DNA of 14,711 bases from Lachnospiraceae bacterium (GCA_009774395.1 VSNQ01000120.1:1-14711); one strand, 5' to 3'. Counted from the stretch's first letter, positions 7,186 through 14,681 are shown. Translations and numbers: made by a program. Notes: generated by a model from the letters alone, not told the origin.

Positions 7186-8160
7186 ATGAAGTATATTGAA
7201 CGATTGAGAAATAAACTATCGAAGCAGCGGGAAGTATATGAGCGGTTGAAATTAAATGATTCTGCCACTGTCTGCTATCACGAAAAAATAGATAAAGAAT
7301 GGGGTGTTGGCGATGCCAATTATACAAATCGTCTGCGCTTAACCTACTATCTTTTATATGAAAAAATAGATGATGAAGCTGCGTTTGCATATTTATTTCA
7401 AGAAGATTTAAAGGACAGAGAAAACAATGATTTTCAGGGGATTGGCACGACCATTCAGATATTAACGTATTTGCTGCAAAAGCACAACGGCAATCATCAG
7501 TATGATACCTTGTTTGAACGGGCGCAGAATGCGAATTTTGACTGCGCCTGTGGATACAATAGGAACATTACAATGGATGAAGATATTGAAAGCAATGATT
7601 TACTGGACTGTATTTATATGTGCGAGGATTTGGAATATAAGGATATTATGGAACTGCTTGTCGAGGAATGGAAACAGACCGTGACAGCGTGGAATGAGAA
7701 CAATCGCAGTATGTTGATTCAGTTTTATACATTTTTGGGCAAAGAAGCGGATAATGAAACACTTCTATGGGAGCAGCTTGCGTCAAAGCGCACCGCACAG
7801 AAATCGACAGGGCAGCTTTCGGCATATAGAGATATTATCCAATATTATATAAAGACAGAACAATATTCACGTGCTGAAACGGTTTTAAAGGAAGCAGTCC
7901 AAGTGGAGGGAATTGAGGAAATTAAGAGAATCCGCTTGTTTGATGATTTTTTGGAAGCAGCGTGTACGCTGGTCAGCAATGGCGCAGAGGACGCAGAAGG
8001 TATCTGGAACTGGGCGAAAACAGAACTTAAAACCCGAGAAGATATGTACGGCAATCTATATAAAAAAGCGATAGACGCTGCAAAAACGATGGGAGATTTG
8101 TATGCTGTACAGTTGGAGAAGGCGTATTTTGAGTGGAGGGAGAAGGTTGGGCTGTCATAA
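7186..8160 (+). CDS. Unrecognised soluble helical protein (324 aa)
   Basis: I do not recognise this protein. An in-frame ATG at 7120 has a weaker ribosome site; the ATG at 7186 has AGAAAGGA six nt upstream and begins MKYIERLRNKLSKQ, so it is preferred. The chain is rich in charged residues, has no signal peptide or membrane segment, and looks almost entirely alpha-helical. Regularly spaced aromatic and Leu residues (for example YRDIIQYYIKTEQYSRAETVLKEA, residues cited as ~20-residue units) give a TPR- or HEAT-like character. A small Cys cluster (DCACGY) lies near the middle. It stands alone, with the divergent van operon upstream and a gene remnant downstream. A cytoplasmic scaffold or regulatory role is possible but unsupported. 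Confidence 0.7.
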   Translation: MKYIERLRNKLSKQREVYERLKLNDSATVCYHEKIDKEWGVGDANYTNRLRLTYYLLYEKIDDEAAFAYLFQEDLKDRENNDFQGIGTTIQILTYLLQKHNGNHQYDTLFERAQNANFDCACGYNRNITMDEDIESNDLLDCIYMCEDLEYKDIMELLVEEWKQTVTAWNENNRSMLIQFYTFLGKEADNETLLWEQLASKRTAQKSTGQLSAYRDIIQYYIKTEQYSRAETVLKEAVQVEGIEEIKRIRLFDDFLEAACTLVSNGAEDAEGIWNWAKTELKTREDMYGNLYKKAIDAAKTMGDLYAVQLEKAYFEWREKVGLS

Positions 8161-8314
8161 ATTCATCTGCTCCTGTTTCTGTCACTGTATGTAAGGAATT
8201 GCTTATGAAATTGTTAAATAAATGTTCGGATGCACCTGTCCAGAGCGTTCCAGTCAATGCCGCGCACATACCCCATTCATAGGCTAAAATTCCAGATAAT
8301 AGTATAATATATGG
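8160..8314 (-). pseudogene. Remnant of a CPBP-type intramembrane protease (C-terminal piece)
   Basis: Read on the minus strand, ~50 codons after an in-frame TGA (8317-8315) give a peptide with ILAYEWGMCAALTG, then LWTGASEHLFNNFISN and LHTVTETGADEF. The pattern of small residues and Trp, then H-x-x-N-N, then NxLHVVT-x-x-G-x-DE matches what I remember of the last conserved segment of Firmicutes CPBP (CAAX protease/bacteriocin-processing) proteins. The N-terminal glutamate motifs are missing. On the other side the similarity stops where the fragment meets the end of the convergent 7186-8160 gene. It is best read as a decayed gene. The alternative is chance coding on a non-coding strand. Confidence 0.4.
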
Positions 8315-8385
8315 TCAAATGAATATCAACAAGAGTGTTGTGGGATTGCTGCTATAATTTAGAAAACCTGAAACGATAATCCCTC

Positions 8386-8414
8386 TTGACGTTGCCATCA
8401 CAAAGTATTATGAT
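8386..8414 (+). promoter_or_regulatory. Sigma-A-type promoter of the cobalamin-uptake unit
   Basis: TTGACG (8386-8391), a 17-nt spacer and TATGAT (8409-8414). The predicted transcription start, near 8421, falls just before the riboswitch aptamer, so the complete RNA element would be included in the leader. Confidence 0.7.
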
Positions 8415-8424
8415 AATATTCGGA

Positions 8425-8612
8425 TTGTTTGGGGAAACAGGTGCAAATCCTGTACGAGCACGTCGCCGTAAGGCACAAAAATATTTGTGTATGACCTAAC
8501 CGAGCATGCCACAGCTTCGGGAAATGCCATTGGATTTTATCTGAGAAGGTGGTCAGCACAGTGCCAAGTCGAAATATCCAGACAAGCCAGACTCTTTGCA
8601 GCCAAACATTTC
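8425..8612 (+). ncRNA. Cobalamin riboswitch
   Basis: The conserved B12-box core is visible: GGGGAAACAGGTGCAAATCC (8435 onward), followed by TGTACGAGCACGTCGCCGTAA, which matches the GGGAA..GGTGxAAxTCC...C.CGCCxCTGTAA pattern. Further on are a GCCAC segment, GAAGGTGGTCAGCAC and an AAGTC...CCAGAC...GCC end that fits the 3' side of the aptamer. The frame through this region is open for ~60 codons in phase with the downstream gene, but these bases are RNA structure, not protein. Boundaries are approximate. It should repress the lipoprotein and S-component genes when cobalamin is abundant. Confidence 0.82.
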
Positions 8613-8645
8613 GCGAGCGCCGGAAATATGGTAAAAGGCAAAGAG
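8592..8645 (+). promoter_or_regulatory. Possible expression platform of the riboswitch
   Basis: CTCTTTGC (8592-8599) and GCAAAGAG (8638-8645) are perfectly complementary, with the second arm ending 10 nt before the AAAGGAG ribosome site (8656-8662). A smaller ATTTC/GAAAT pairing lies inside. There is no T-run, so control of translation start seems likelier than termination. The first arm touches the 3' edge of the aptamer, as expected for a switch. Confidence 0.4.
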
Positions 8646-8669
8646 AATAATTATCAAAGGAGAGTCAAG

Positions 8670-9173
8670 ATGAAAATGAAACGAAACAAAAAGTTACAGT
8701 CATTCATCCTTTGTATGGTGCTTATGGTGGCTATGGCACTTGCTACAACAGGCTGCAATGACAAGCCAAGCAGTAATGCGGTTACAACAGAAGGGACTAT
8801 CACAGCACCGCAGGAGGACAATGCGCAGCACGAAGAGGTACAGCAAAGTGATGCAAAACACTCTAATGTGCTAGGAGAGGGCAATACAGTTTTTCCGTTT
8901 AGCGTAGTGGATAAGGACGGCAGCGAAACAACATTTGAAATCCATACGGATAAGGAAACTGTGGGCGAAGCGCTTCTGGAAGTCGGGTTAATTGCCGGAG
9001 ATAACAGTGAATATGGGCTTTATGTAAAGACTGTAAACGGAATAACTGTTGATTATGATACGGATGGTATGTATTGGGCATTTTATGTCAATGGAGAATA
9101 TGCCATGAGCGGCGTTGATACCACACCGATTACGGAAGGGGAAAGCTATTCTTTCCGCGTGGAAAAAGCGTGA
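8670..9173 (+). CDS. Lipoprotein with C-terminal transcobalamin-like (DUF4430) domain, 167 aa
   Basis: Likely an extracytoplasmic corrinoid-binding lipoprotein. The ATG at 8670 follows AAAGGAG by 7 nt. Residues 1-28 are a signal peptide (KRNKK, then a hydrophobic core) with a lipobox-like ATTGC, so Cys29 would be the lipidated residue. A Gln/Ser/Glu-rich linker follows to ~75. Residues ~86-166 form one DUF4430-type beta-grasp domain with the hallmark GMYWAFYVNG (133-142) and a final GESYSFRVEKA; this family includes the C-terminal domain of animal transcobalamin. The riboswitch upstream and the S component downstream (4-bp overlap) point to cobalamin or a precursor as ligand. Direct ligand binding is inferred, since DUF4430 domains also occur in other surface proteins. 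Confidence 0.85.
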   Translation: MKMKRNKKLQSFILCMVLMVAMALATTGCNDKPSSNAVTTEGTITAPQEDNAQHEEVQQSDAKHSNVLGEGNTVFPFSVVDKDGSETTFEIHTDKETVGEALLEVGLIAGDNSEYGLYVKTVNGITVDYDTDGMYWAFYVNGEYAMSGVDTTPITEGESYSFRVEKA

Positions 9174-9691
9174 AACTGACGACAAGGGAAATCGCTGTCT
9201 TTGCAATGCTCGGCGCTGTAATGTATGCCTCAAAAATTATTATGGAGTTTGCACCCAATATTCATTTAATTGGTGTGTTTATCATTGCTTTTACAGTAGT
9301 TTATCGGAGTAAAGCGCTGTATCCGATTTATATTTATGTACTGTTAACAGGGATGTTTGGCGGTTTTGCGTCATGGTGGTACGCATATCTTTACATATGG
9401 ACAGTGCTTTGGGGGGCTGTAATGCTTTTGCCTAAGACAATGCCGAAAGGTATCCGTCCATTTGTCTATATGACAGTTTGTGCCGCCCATGGTTTTTTGT
9501 ATGGAACGCTCTATGCGCCTATGCAGGCACTGCTTTATGGTATGAGTTTTTCAAAAATGATTGCCTGGATTATCGCAGGGCTTCCGTGGGATTTTCTGCA
9601 TGGTGTCAGCAACTTTTTTTGCGGGATATTAATTGTACCGATTATTTCGGCACTAAGACTTGCACAGCGGACAATGGAAGAAAATAGATAA
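9170..9691 (+). CDS. ECF transporter S component, probably for cobalamin or a precursor (173 aa)
   Basis: A small, very hydrophobic protein with about six membrane segments and the ECF S-component style: a short polar N terminus (MKLTTREIAVFAMLGAVMYA), successive hydrophobic helices with conserved Gly and Trp residues, and a basic C terminus. S components bind the vitamin in the membrane and share an energising module (EcfA, EcfA', EcfT) usually encoded elsewhere; none is in this window. The start is GTG, overlapping the lipoprotein stop by 4 bp (GTGA). No ribosome site of its own is clear, so translational coupling is expected. The cobalamin riboswitch makes cobalamin, cobinamide, alpha-ribazole or dimethylbenzimidazole the likely substrates (compare CbrT and CblT families). 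The exact substrate cannot be told from sequence alone. Confidence 0.83.
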   Translation: MKLTTREIAVFAMLGAVMYASKIIMEFAPNIHLIGVFIIAFTVVYRSKALYPIYIYVLLTGMFGGFASWWYAYLYIWTVLWGAVMLLPKTMPKGIRPFVYMTVCAAHGFLYGTLYAPMQALLYGMSFSKMIAWIIAGLPWDFLHGVSNFFCGILIVPIISALRLAQRTMEENR

Positions 9692-9693
9692 AG

Positions 9694-9789
9694 GGTCTGT
9701 CGCATTAAGGAAAATAGATACAAGATATTATAGTACTGTGTTGCGTTTTATGCTATATCTTGTACAATTAAACCTTATTGCGACAGACC
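9694..9789 (-). repeat. 96-bp MITE-like inverted-repeat element, copy 1
   Basis: Terminal inverted repeats of 17 bp, GGTCTGTCGCATTAAGG (9694-9710) against 9773-9789, with one mismatch. A second 10-bp pairing lies inside: TACAAGATAT (9719-9728) with ATATCTTGTA (9755-9764). It starts 3 bp after the S-component stop and ends ~10 bp from the stop of the convergent mannosyltransferase, so as RNA it could also terminate either transcript. The GTCTGTCGCA-type ends resemble insertion-sequence termini, but there is no transposase and no clear target duplication. Confidence 0.75.
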
Positions 9790-9799
9790 TATTTTGTAT

Positions 9800-10987
9800 T
9801 TAAAAAATAAAGTAACAATCTCCTTTAAACCACATATAGTACATAATTCCTGTAATAATAATACTTGCGTTAATCACAACTGTTTTTGCAATCTGTCGGC
9901 TGCGCAATAGTTCGTAGAGTGCGATATATACAGCGAAATTTCCCATAATATACCGTGATATTGCGATTGCATCTGTCCGAAGCGAAAGCCCTACTGCAAG
10001 AAATCCAAAAACAGCCGCGGCAAACTGCTTCTTATAACACAGATACATAAACATAGCCAGTCCAAACAGTGCCCACAATGCCCAATACTGCGATGATGTG
10101 CCGCTTCCGGAATCCAGCAGATTGTAGAATAACGTGCGCAATATCCCATCATACGACTTATGCCATGCTACTTGAATATGTGCGCTTGCCCATACATCAC
10201 CCGTTAAGCGGTATAGATAATAGAAATATCCAAAGATTCCCAGCGGGCAAATTAATATCTCAAGTAACCGCAGCGGCTGCAAAAAAATCCCTTTGATAAA
10301 AGCCGTAATATTTTTCCAGTGAAAATCCCAGCCATAATCTGCTTCATACATAAAAAGCACTAGAGAAAACACCAAAAACACACCGACAATCCGCGTAAAA
10401 GCAGCAAAAAATGCAAGGATGGAAGCTGCCAAAAAATTTCTGCGTCCGCAGCAGTAGAAAAATCCAATCGTAAACATTAAAAACATTGCTTCTGTATATG
10501 TCATAGAAAAGTATATTGTATGTGGCGCAAAAAAAATCAAAAATGCCATAAAATATGCTTCATCTTTGGGAAAGCGAAGACGGGCGGTTTTCACACCCAG
10601 AAACCCTGCAATGAGTGCACATACATTTGAAACCATAATCCCGATTTGATTGGTGGTAAAACGGTCAGGTAGAAAATTCTTGAGGAAGCGCAGCACGATT
10701 GGGTAAAACGGATAAAAAGCGTAGTTGGCATAACCTGTGCCGCTGTTTGGTGTTGACTGGTATCCGTTATCTACAATATCCACATACCACAAGGCATCAT
10801 AATGATACAACAACTCCCAAGTTCGCGTGTATCCCTCATGTACATAATTATAGATACAAGCCGCAAATGTAAGCAGTACTCTTGACAGAATAAAAAGAAT
10901 AAAAACAATTGCAAATATCTTAATATTTTCTTTTGTACGATAATGCAGGCGATTTTTATGGTTCGTCCGTTCTAACTCTATATCCAT
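9800..10987 (-). CDS. PIG-V-like membrane mannosyltransferase / GT-C glycosyltransferase (395 aa)
   Basis: A polytopic GT-C-type glycosyltransferase that would move a sugar from a lipid-phosphate donor to an acceptor outside the membrane. After a charged cytoplasmic N terminus (1-22) the first membrane segment (~23-45) is followed by a loop with YDALWYVDIVDNGY (63-76), the acidic donor-site region of this fold. Then FYPFYP (91-96), YTEAMF (164-169) and TRIVG (198-202) match the family pattern of PIG-V-type mannosyltransferases. About nine to ten further hydrophobic segments run to the end. The ATG at 10987 is preceded by AAGGAG with ~11 nt spacing. A small membrane protein gene lies 79 bp upstream on the same strand. 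The acceptor is unknown; a cell-envelope glycolipid or glycoprotein is likely. A GT39-like enzyme is the alternative reading. Confidence 0.78.
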   Translation of the reverse strand: MDIELERTNHKNRLHYRTKENIKIFAIVFILFILSRVLLTFAACIYNYVHEGYTRTWELLYHYDALWYVDIVDNGYQSTPNSGTGYANYAFYPFYPIVLRFLKNFLPDRFTTNQIGIMVSNVCALIAGFLGVKTARLRFPKDEAYFMAFLIFFAPHTIYFSMTYTEAMFLMFTIGFFYCCGRRNFLAASILAFFAAFTRIVGVFLVFSLVLFMYEADYGWDFHWKNITAFIKGIFLQPLRLLEILICPLGIFGYFYYLYRLTGDVWASAHIQVAWHKSYDGILRTLFYNLLDSGSGTSSQYWALWALFGLAMFMYLCYKKQFAAAVFGFLAVGLSLRTDAIAISRYIMGNFAVYIALYELLRSRQIAKTVVINASIIITGIMYYMWFKGDCYFIF

Positions 10988-11066
10988 ATTGATTCTAACT
11001 CCTTAACTGCAAATTGGTACAGGCTTATAACAGGAAGCAAAAGGCTGAACTGTTACAGGAATATCG

Positions 11067-11234
11067 TTATCCTGTCCACTGAGGAATTGTATGTTCGATA
11101 TAATATGCTCGATATTGATCGGATACCCGCGGCTGAAATCCCAGGTAGATTACATAGAGATAAAACGCTGCAATAGAGCCGCATAAAGTATATAGAAGCA
11201 CTTTTGTCAGTTTATTAAAATTGTTGTCTTTCAT
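11067..11234 (-). CDS. Small single-TM protein (55 aa) preceding the glycosyltransferase
   Basis: A 55-codon frame on the minus strand reads MKDNNFNKLTKVLLYTLCG and continues through one hydrophobic segment (~12-33) to a polar tail with YRAYYIEH (41-48) and PQWTG (51-55, the C terminus). A possible AAAGGA ribosome site lies ~15 nt before the ATG, which is rather far. Codon use looks like its neighbours, and the composition (basic N terminus, one helix, aromatic tail) is that of a real small membrane protein. It runs into the mannosyltransferase gene with an intergenic gap of 79 bp. It may be an accessory subunit, or the surviving end of a longer gene. I do not know the family. Confidence 0.5.
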   Translation of the reverse strand: MKDNNFNKLTKVLLYTLCGSIAAFYLYVIYLGFQPRVSDQYRAYYIEHTIPQWTG

Positions 11235-11285
11235 AGTTTATAACAGCGATCCTTTCTGAATAATAAAATATTTCAATAAATATAG

Positions 11286-11381
11286 GGGCTGTCGCAATAA
11301 GCTTTGATGCTATCAGATATGGTATAAATCTTAGCACAGAGTTAGAATATCTTGTATCCGTTTGTCTTAATGCGACAGTCT
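11286..11381 (+). repeat. 96-bp MITE-like inverted-repeat element, copy 2
   Basis: Ends GGGCTGTCGCAATAAG and CTTAATGCGACAGTCT form an imperfect terminal inverted repeat. The whole aligns without gaps to the reverse complement of 9694-9789, about three quarters identical by hand count, with both ends and the internal AATATCTTGTATC block conserved. It is therefore inverted relative to copy 1. The two elements enclose the small-protein/mannosyltransferase pair. The rest of this 530-bp gap (10988-11066, 11235-11285, 11382-11517) shows no gene or recognisable signal. Confidence 0.75.
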
Positions 11382-11517
11382 CATTTATTCCTTGATTTTA
11401 ATATAGGCATACAAATTATAGCATATAGCCATAAGAAGCACAATGCAGAAATTCTAAAGAACTATGGAAGATTTCGTTAAGTTTTACAAAAATACGACTT
11501 TATATTCAATTACGGAA

Positions 11518-12567
11518 TTAAGAAGAGGGAACTTTGTACACAGATTCCCGCTCAATCATTTTGCAGGGCAGCCTGAGGATTCCAAAATCCTCTGCTTTTG
11601 CTGGATTAGATGCAAGCATTTTAAGCAAGGTTTCGGCTGATTTAGTTCCGATATCATGCAGCGGGATTTCAGCAGTTGTTAATCCGGGGCGCATATAATC
11701 TGCTATTTCTTTATTATCATAGCCGGTTATGGAAATATCTTTTCCAACACTTAACTGTTTCTCATAAATATAATCATAAGCGCCAGCAGCCATATTATCA
11801 TTCATACAGAAAATCGCTGTAACGCCGTTTTCGATTAAATACTGTGCTTCATGATAACCGGATTCGCGGCGCCAGTTTCCGTAACGTGTCCATAACGGAT
11901 TATAAAGGATATTCGATTCAAATAAAGCGCGCTGGTATCCTATTAATCGGCTTTTCGTGTGCAGATTGTCTGCAGAACCACCAATCAACCCAAGTTTGCT
12001 ATGACCTTTTGATATTATGTATTTCGTTATATCATAAGCGCCTTTTTCATCATCAAAAATTATAGAGGGGTATTTCGAATGAGAAGAAATACCATAAGCA
12101 AATACGGCTGGAATGGTAAGACCGTCAAAGACGTTATGGATAATGCGGCAATGTCCGGATACATAAAGCAGACCATCCGCACGAAATGATAGTATTTCGC
12201 GAATAACGGGCTGCAATATTGTCTTTATTCGTTCAGTATTTTCATACCATGTATCATTCCATCTATGGTACAAACGCAGATTCATTAGGATTGTTTTATA
12301 TCCATAGCGTTCACAATATTCCATTATCGCCTCGACAATAGGCGCTGAGCTAAATGCATTGAGATCTTCTGTAATAATAGCAATAATATGGCTGTTTTGC
12401 TTCCGCATACTCTGTGCAAAAAAATTGGGTTGGTATTCAAGTTTCGTTATCGTATTCATAACTTTTTGACGTGTCTGATCACTTACGTTTGTTTTTCCAT
12501 TTAAAATATTGGAAACAGTGCTTGGCGATACATTGCAAAGCTGTGCAATTTCTTTTAGTGTAGCCAT
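11518..12567 (-). CDS. LacI-family transcriptional regulator (349 aa)
   Basis: An N-terminal LacI helix-turn-helix with hinge (ATLKEIAQLCNVSPSTVS, then LNGKTNVSDQTRQKV and YQPNFFAQSM; residues 2-55) is followed by a type I periplasmic-binding-protein-like sensor domain (residues ~60-349, with IIAIITEDL, DGLLYVSG, GLIGGS and SITGYDN-type strands). Full length for the family. The ATG at 12567 has AAGGAG 9 nt upstream. It lies 28 bp downstream of the chemoreceptor gene and is probably co-transcribed with it. The ligand is likely a sugar or related small molecule, as for most LacI regulators, but no residue identifies it. The palindrome at 14660-14681 is its probable operator, which would make the operon autoregulated. 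A role in global carbon control (CcpA) is less likely because of the local context. Confidence 0.93.
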   Translation of the reverse strand: MATLKEIAQLCNVSPSTVSNILNGKTNVSDQTRQKVMNTITKLEYQPNFFAQSMRKQNSHIIAIITEDLNAFSSAPIVEAIMEYCERYGYKTILMNLRLYHRWNDTWYENTERIKTILQPVIREILSFRADGLLYVSGHCRIIHNVFDGLTIPAVFAYGISSHSKYPSIIFDDEKGAYDITKYIISKGHSKLGLIGGSADNLHTKSRLIGYQRALFESNILYNPLWTRYGNWRRESGYHEAQYLIENGVTAIFCMNDNMAAGAYDYIYEKQLSVGKDISITGYDNKEIADYMRPGLTTAEIPLHDIGTKSAETLLKMLASNPAKAEDFGILRLPCKMIERESVYKVPSS

Positions 12568-12595
12568 AGGAAGCCGCTCCTTGAATAAATTTATC

Positions 12596-14623
12596 TTATA
12601 TCTTAAAAATGCAGATATCTTCTTCTATTGCATTGGCTAGTTGGGATAGCTGCTCTGACACGTCTGCGACATTTTTTATCATGCCATCAATGGTTTCCAT
12701 TAATGCGAGTGCCTCCTGTGTGCCAGCAGCATTTTCTTCTGCGATTGCTGTTAGATTTTGGACGACGTCTACCACATCCGTTCTTGCAGTATCCATATAG
12801 GAAATGCTGTCGTTGATATCTGCAATTTCCTTCTGTGTAACATCAACACAATGACTAACTTTTTCAAAACAATTTTTTGTATCATATAAATGATCGTTCT
12901 GTACCTTCATAATATTTTTTACTTCGTCCATTACCTGTACTGCAGCAGTGGATTCTGTCAAAAGCATTCCGATAATTTCGTCAATGTATTGTGCCGAATC
13001 ATTTGACTGTTCTGCAAGCTTTTTGATTTGACCAGCGACAACTGCAAATCCGCTTCCAAATTCGCCGGCTCTTGCAGCTTCAATAGAGGCATTTAACGAA
13101 AGCAGATTCGTTTCCTCGGCAATTGATGTAATCAGTTGCGCTGCATCTCGGATTTTCAGAACAGATTCGTTTGTAGTAAGGGTTTGTCTGTTAATTTGTT
13201 CTACAGCGGTTTTGGTTTGTTCATTAATATTTACCAGTACTTGAAGTGTTTCAAGCGCTTCTGTGCTGGATCGGCTGATTTCTTCGGCAACTTCATATAG
13301 GCTTGAGGATTTTACTTTTGTATCCTCGATTTGTCTTCCGATATGAAGTACGCTATTAGAGGCGTTTTCTGTTTCTGTCGCTTGGCTTCCAGCGCCTGCG
13401 GCAATGTCTTGTATCGCTGATTTGGCAGTATGAATGGTTTCGGAAGTAACTGCGGAATTTCCGCTCATATCGGCTGCTGTCTTTTGCAATGCTGCGCTTT
13501 TTTCCTTTAACTCCTGAATAACATGATAGATTGCGTTTACCAGAACATTTGTGGCTTCTGCTATCATGCCCACCTCGTCCTTTCTGTCGCAATAAACTTC
13601 CAGTTTTTTACGACCCTCGAAATTCAGGGTACCGAGGTCTTGGATAATACCAGCTTCTTTGCTTATCGAATGCGCCAGTACAGAAATACAACACCAGACA
13701 CCCAGTGAAACGACAATAAGGACAACAAGGCATAACACGCCTATTGTGCTGGTAATTGCATCGTGGGAAGCAAATGCTATATCGCGATCGGTTAATTCAA
13801 CAAAAACCCAATCCCGTTCCTTAATATAATAAGGTGCAGATATTATGCGCTTTCCATTGTCTGTAAATTCAAAATATTCTGTCTTGTTTGTGGGGTCTTT
13901 TATCTGAGCAATCATCTCAAGTATATCTTTATTTTCAATTGTTGTTCCGATTAAATTATCATCCGCGCAGAAAATATAGGTTCCAGATGCGGAATCCAGT
14001 AATAGGTAATTACTACCGTTTCCTTTCTCTGAAAGTTCATTTAAAGTGTCCCGCAGACTTTGGGCGTAGATTGCTGCGCCTACATATCCTAATAGGTGTC
14101 CGTTGTTGTCATTTACAGGATAATACATAGAAATAACCTGATTACCAGTAGCTTTGGATGTCATTATACCAGTATTATACATTCCCTGCCCAATTGCGTC
14201 TTGAAGTTGTTTCAACGCTGTGCCTTCTCGTAGAGTAGCGCCGATAACGCCCTGGACATGGGATGCTATAACAGTGGAGCCGTAATCCGCTACATAGATA
14301 TTTTCTAAGTCGTTCCTTATGGCAGCGTAAGTATCTGTATATTCCTGCAATTTAGCTGCAGTCTGCGTATTTTGGGGGGATTTTAGCGTTTCTGTCATTA
14401 TCGGAGCCTGTGCATATCCGATTAAATACATTTCCGCTGTATCTACATAAGCGCGTACAATTTCCGCTTGGGTTTCAACAGAATGTACAAGCTGCTGTAC
14501 AATGGAGGCTTTCATCATTTTTGACATTTGCTGATTTGCGGCTAACCATAGTCCGAACAATCCAACAATTAGTATACTAATAGAAAAAATGCTGATTTTT
14601 ATTGCAATTTTAATATTTTTCAT
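12596..14623 (-). CDS. Methyl-accepting chemotaxis protein with dCache-type sensor (675 aa)
   Basis: A transmembrane chemoreceptor. Residues ~7-28 are the first membrane segment and ~33-285 an extracellular double-Cache-like sensor domain (motifs such as IYVADYGS, GYVGAAIY and SAPYYIKERDWVF). The second membrane segment (~290-313) leads to a HAMP-like linker (DRKDEVGMIAEATNVLVNAI near 349-368). Then comes a coiled-coil signalling domain whose hairpin tip (ITSIAEETNLLSLNASIEAA, then RAGEFGSGFAVVAGQIKKLAEQS) is the CheA/CheW contact region. The start at 14623 has AAAGGAG 5 nt upstream. The LacI gene follows in the same operon, so expression of this receptor is probably tied to a nutrient signal. 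The ligand is not readable from the sequence; the usual choices for dCache receptors are amino acids, organic acids or sugars via binding proteins. Confidence 0.93.
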   Translation of the reverse strand: MKNIKIAIKISIFSISILIVGLFGLWLAANQQMSKMMKASIVQQLVHSVETQAEIVRAYVDTAEMYLIGYAQAPIMTETLKSPQNTQTAAKLQEYTDTYAAIRNDLENIYVADYGSTVIASHVQGVIGATLREGTALKQLQDAIGQGMYNTGIMTSKATGNQVISMYYPVNDNNGHLLGYVGAAIYAQSLRDTLNELSEKGNGSNYLLLDSASGTYIFCADDNLIGTTIENKDILEMIAQIKDPTNKTEYFEFTDNGKRIISAPYYIKERDWVFVELTDRDIAFASHDAITSTIGVLCLVVLIVVSLGVWCCISVLAHSISKEAGIIQDLGTLNFEGRKKLEVYCDRKDEVGMIAEATNVLVNAIYHVIQELKEKSAALQKTAADMSGNSAVTSETIHTAKSAIQDIAAGAGSQATETENASNSVLHIGRQIEDTKVKSSSLYEVAEEISRSSTEALETLQVLVNINEQTKTAVEQINRQTLTTNESVLKIRDAAQLITSIAEETNLLSLNASIEAARAGEFGSGFAVVAGQIKKLAEQSNDSAQYIDEIIGMLLTESTAAVQVMDEVKNIMKVQNDHLYDTKNCFEKVSHCVDVTQKEIADINDSISYMDTARTDVVDVVQNLTAIAEENAAGTQEALALMETIDGMIKNVADVSEQLSQLANAIEEDICIFKI

Positions 14624-14659
14624 AAAAGCTCCTTTCAGTTTATGTAGCTGCGTAAAAAA

Positions 14660-14681
14660 TTTAGTAAAACGATTTACTAAA
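14660..14681. promoter_or_regulatory. LacI-type operator upstream of the chemoreceptor operon
   Basis: A 22-bp palindrome made of TTTAGTAAAA and ATTTACTAAA around a central CG (14670-14671), symmetric except for one position in each arm. Size, AT-rich arms and central CG are typical LacI-family operator features. It lies 37 bp before the chemoreceptor start codon. On the minus strand TACAAT, just upstream at about 14690-14685, is a plausible -10 box, placing the operator over the transcription start. Its -35 would fall at or beyond the window end. Repression by the LacI protein encoded downstream is the likely arrangement. Confidence 0.75.

Noticed and set aside
8487..8669. N-terminal extension of the lipoprotein frame by 61 codons
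   Set aside because: These bases are the cobalamin riboswitch and leader. The ribosome site and signal peptide clearly place the start at 8670.
9680..9720. Direct repeat GAAAATAGATA (9680-9690 and 9710-9720) as a target-site duplication of copy 1
   Set aside because: The second occurrence is inside the element, not at its far end, so it is not a duplication of the insertion site. It is probably chance.
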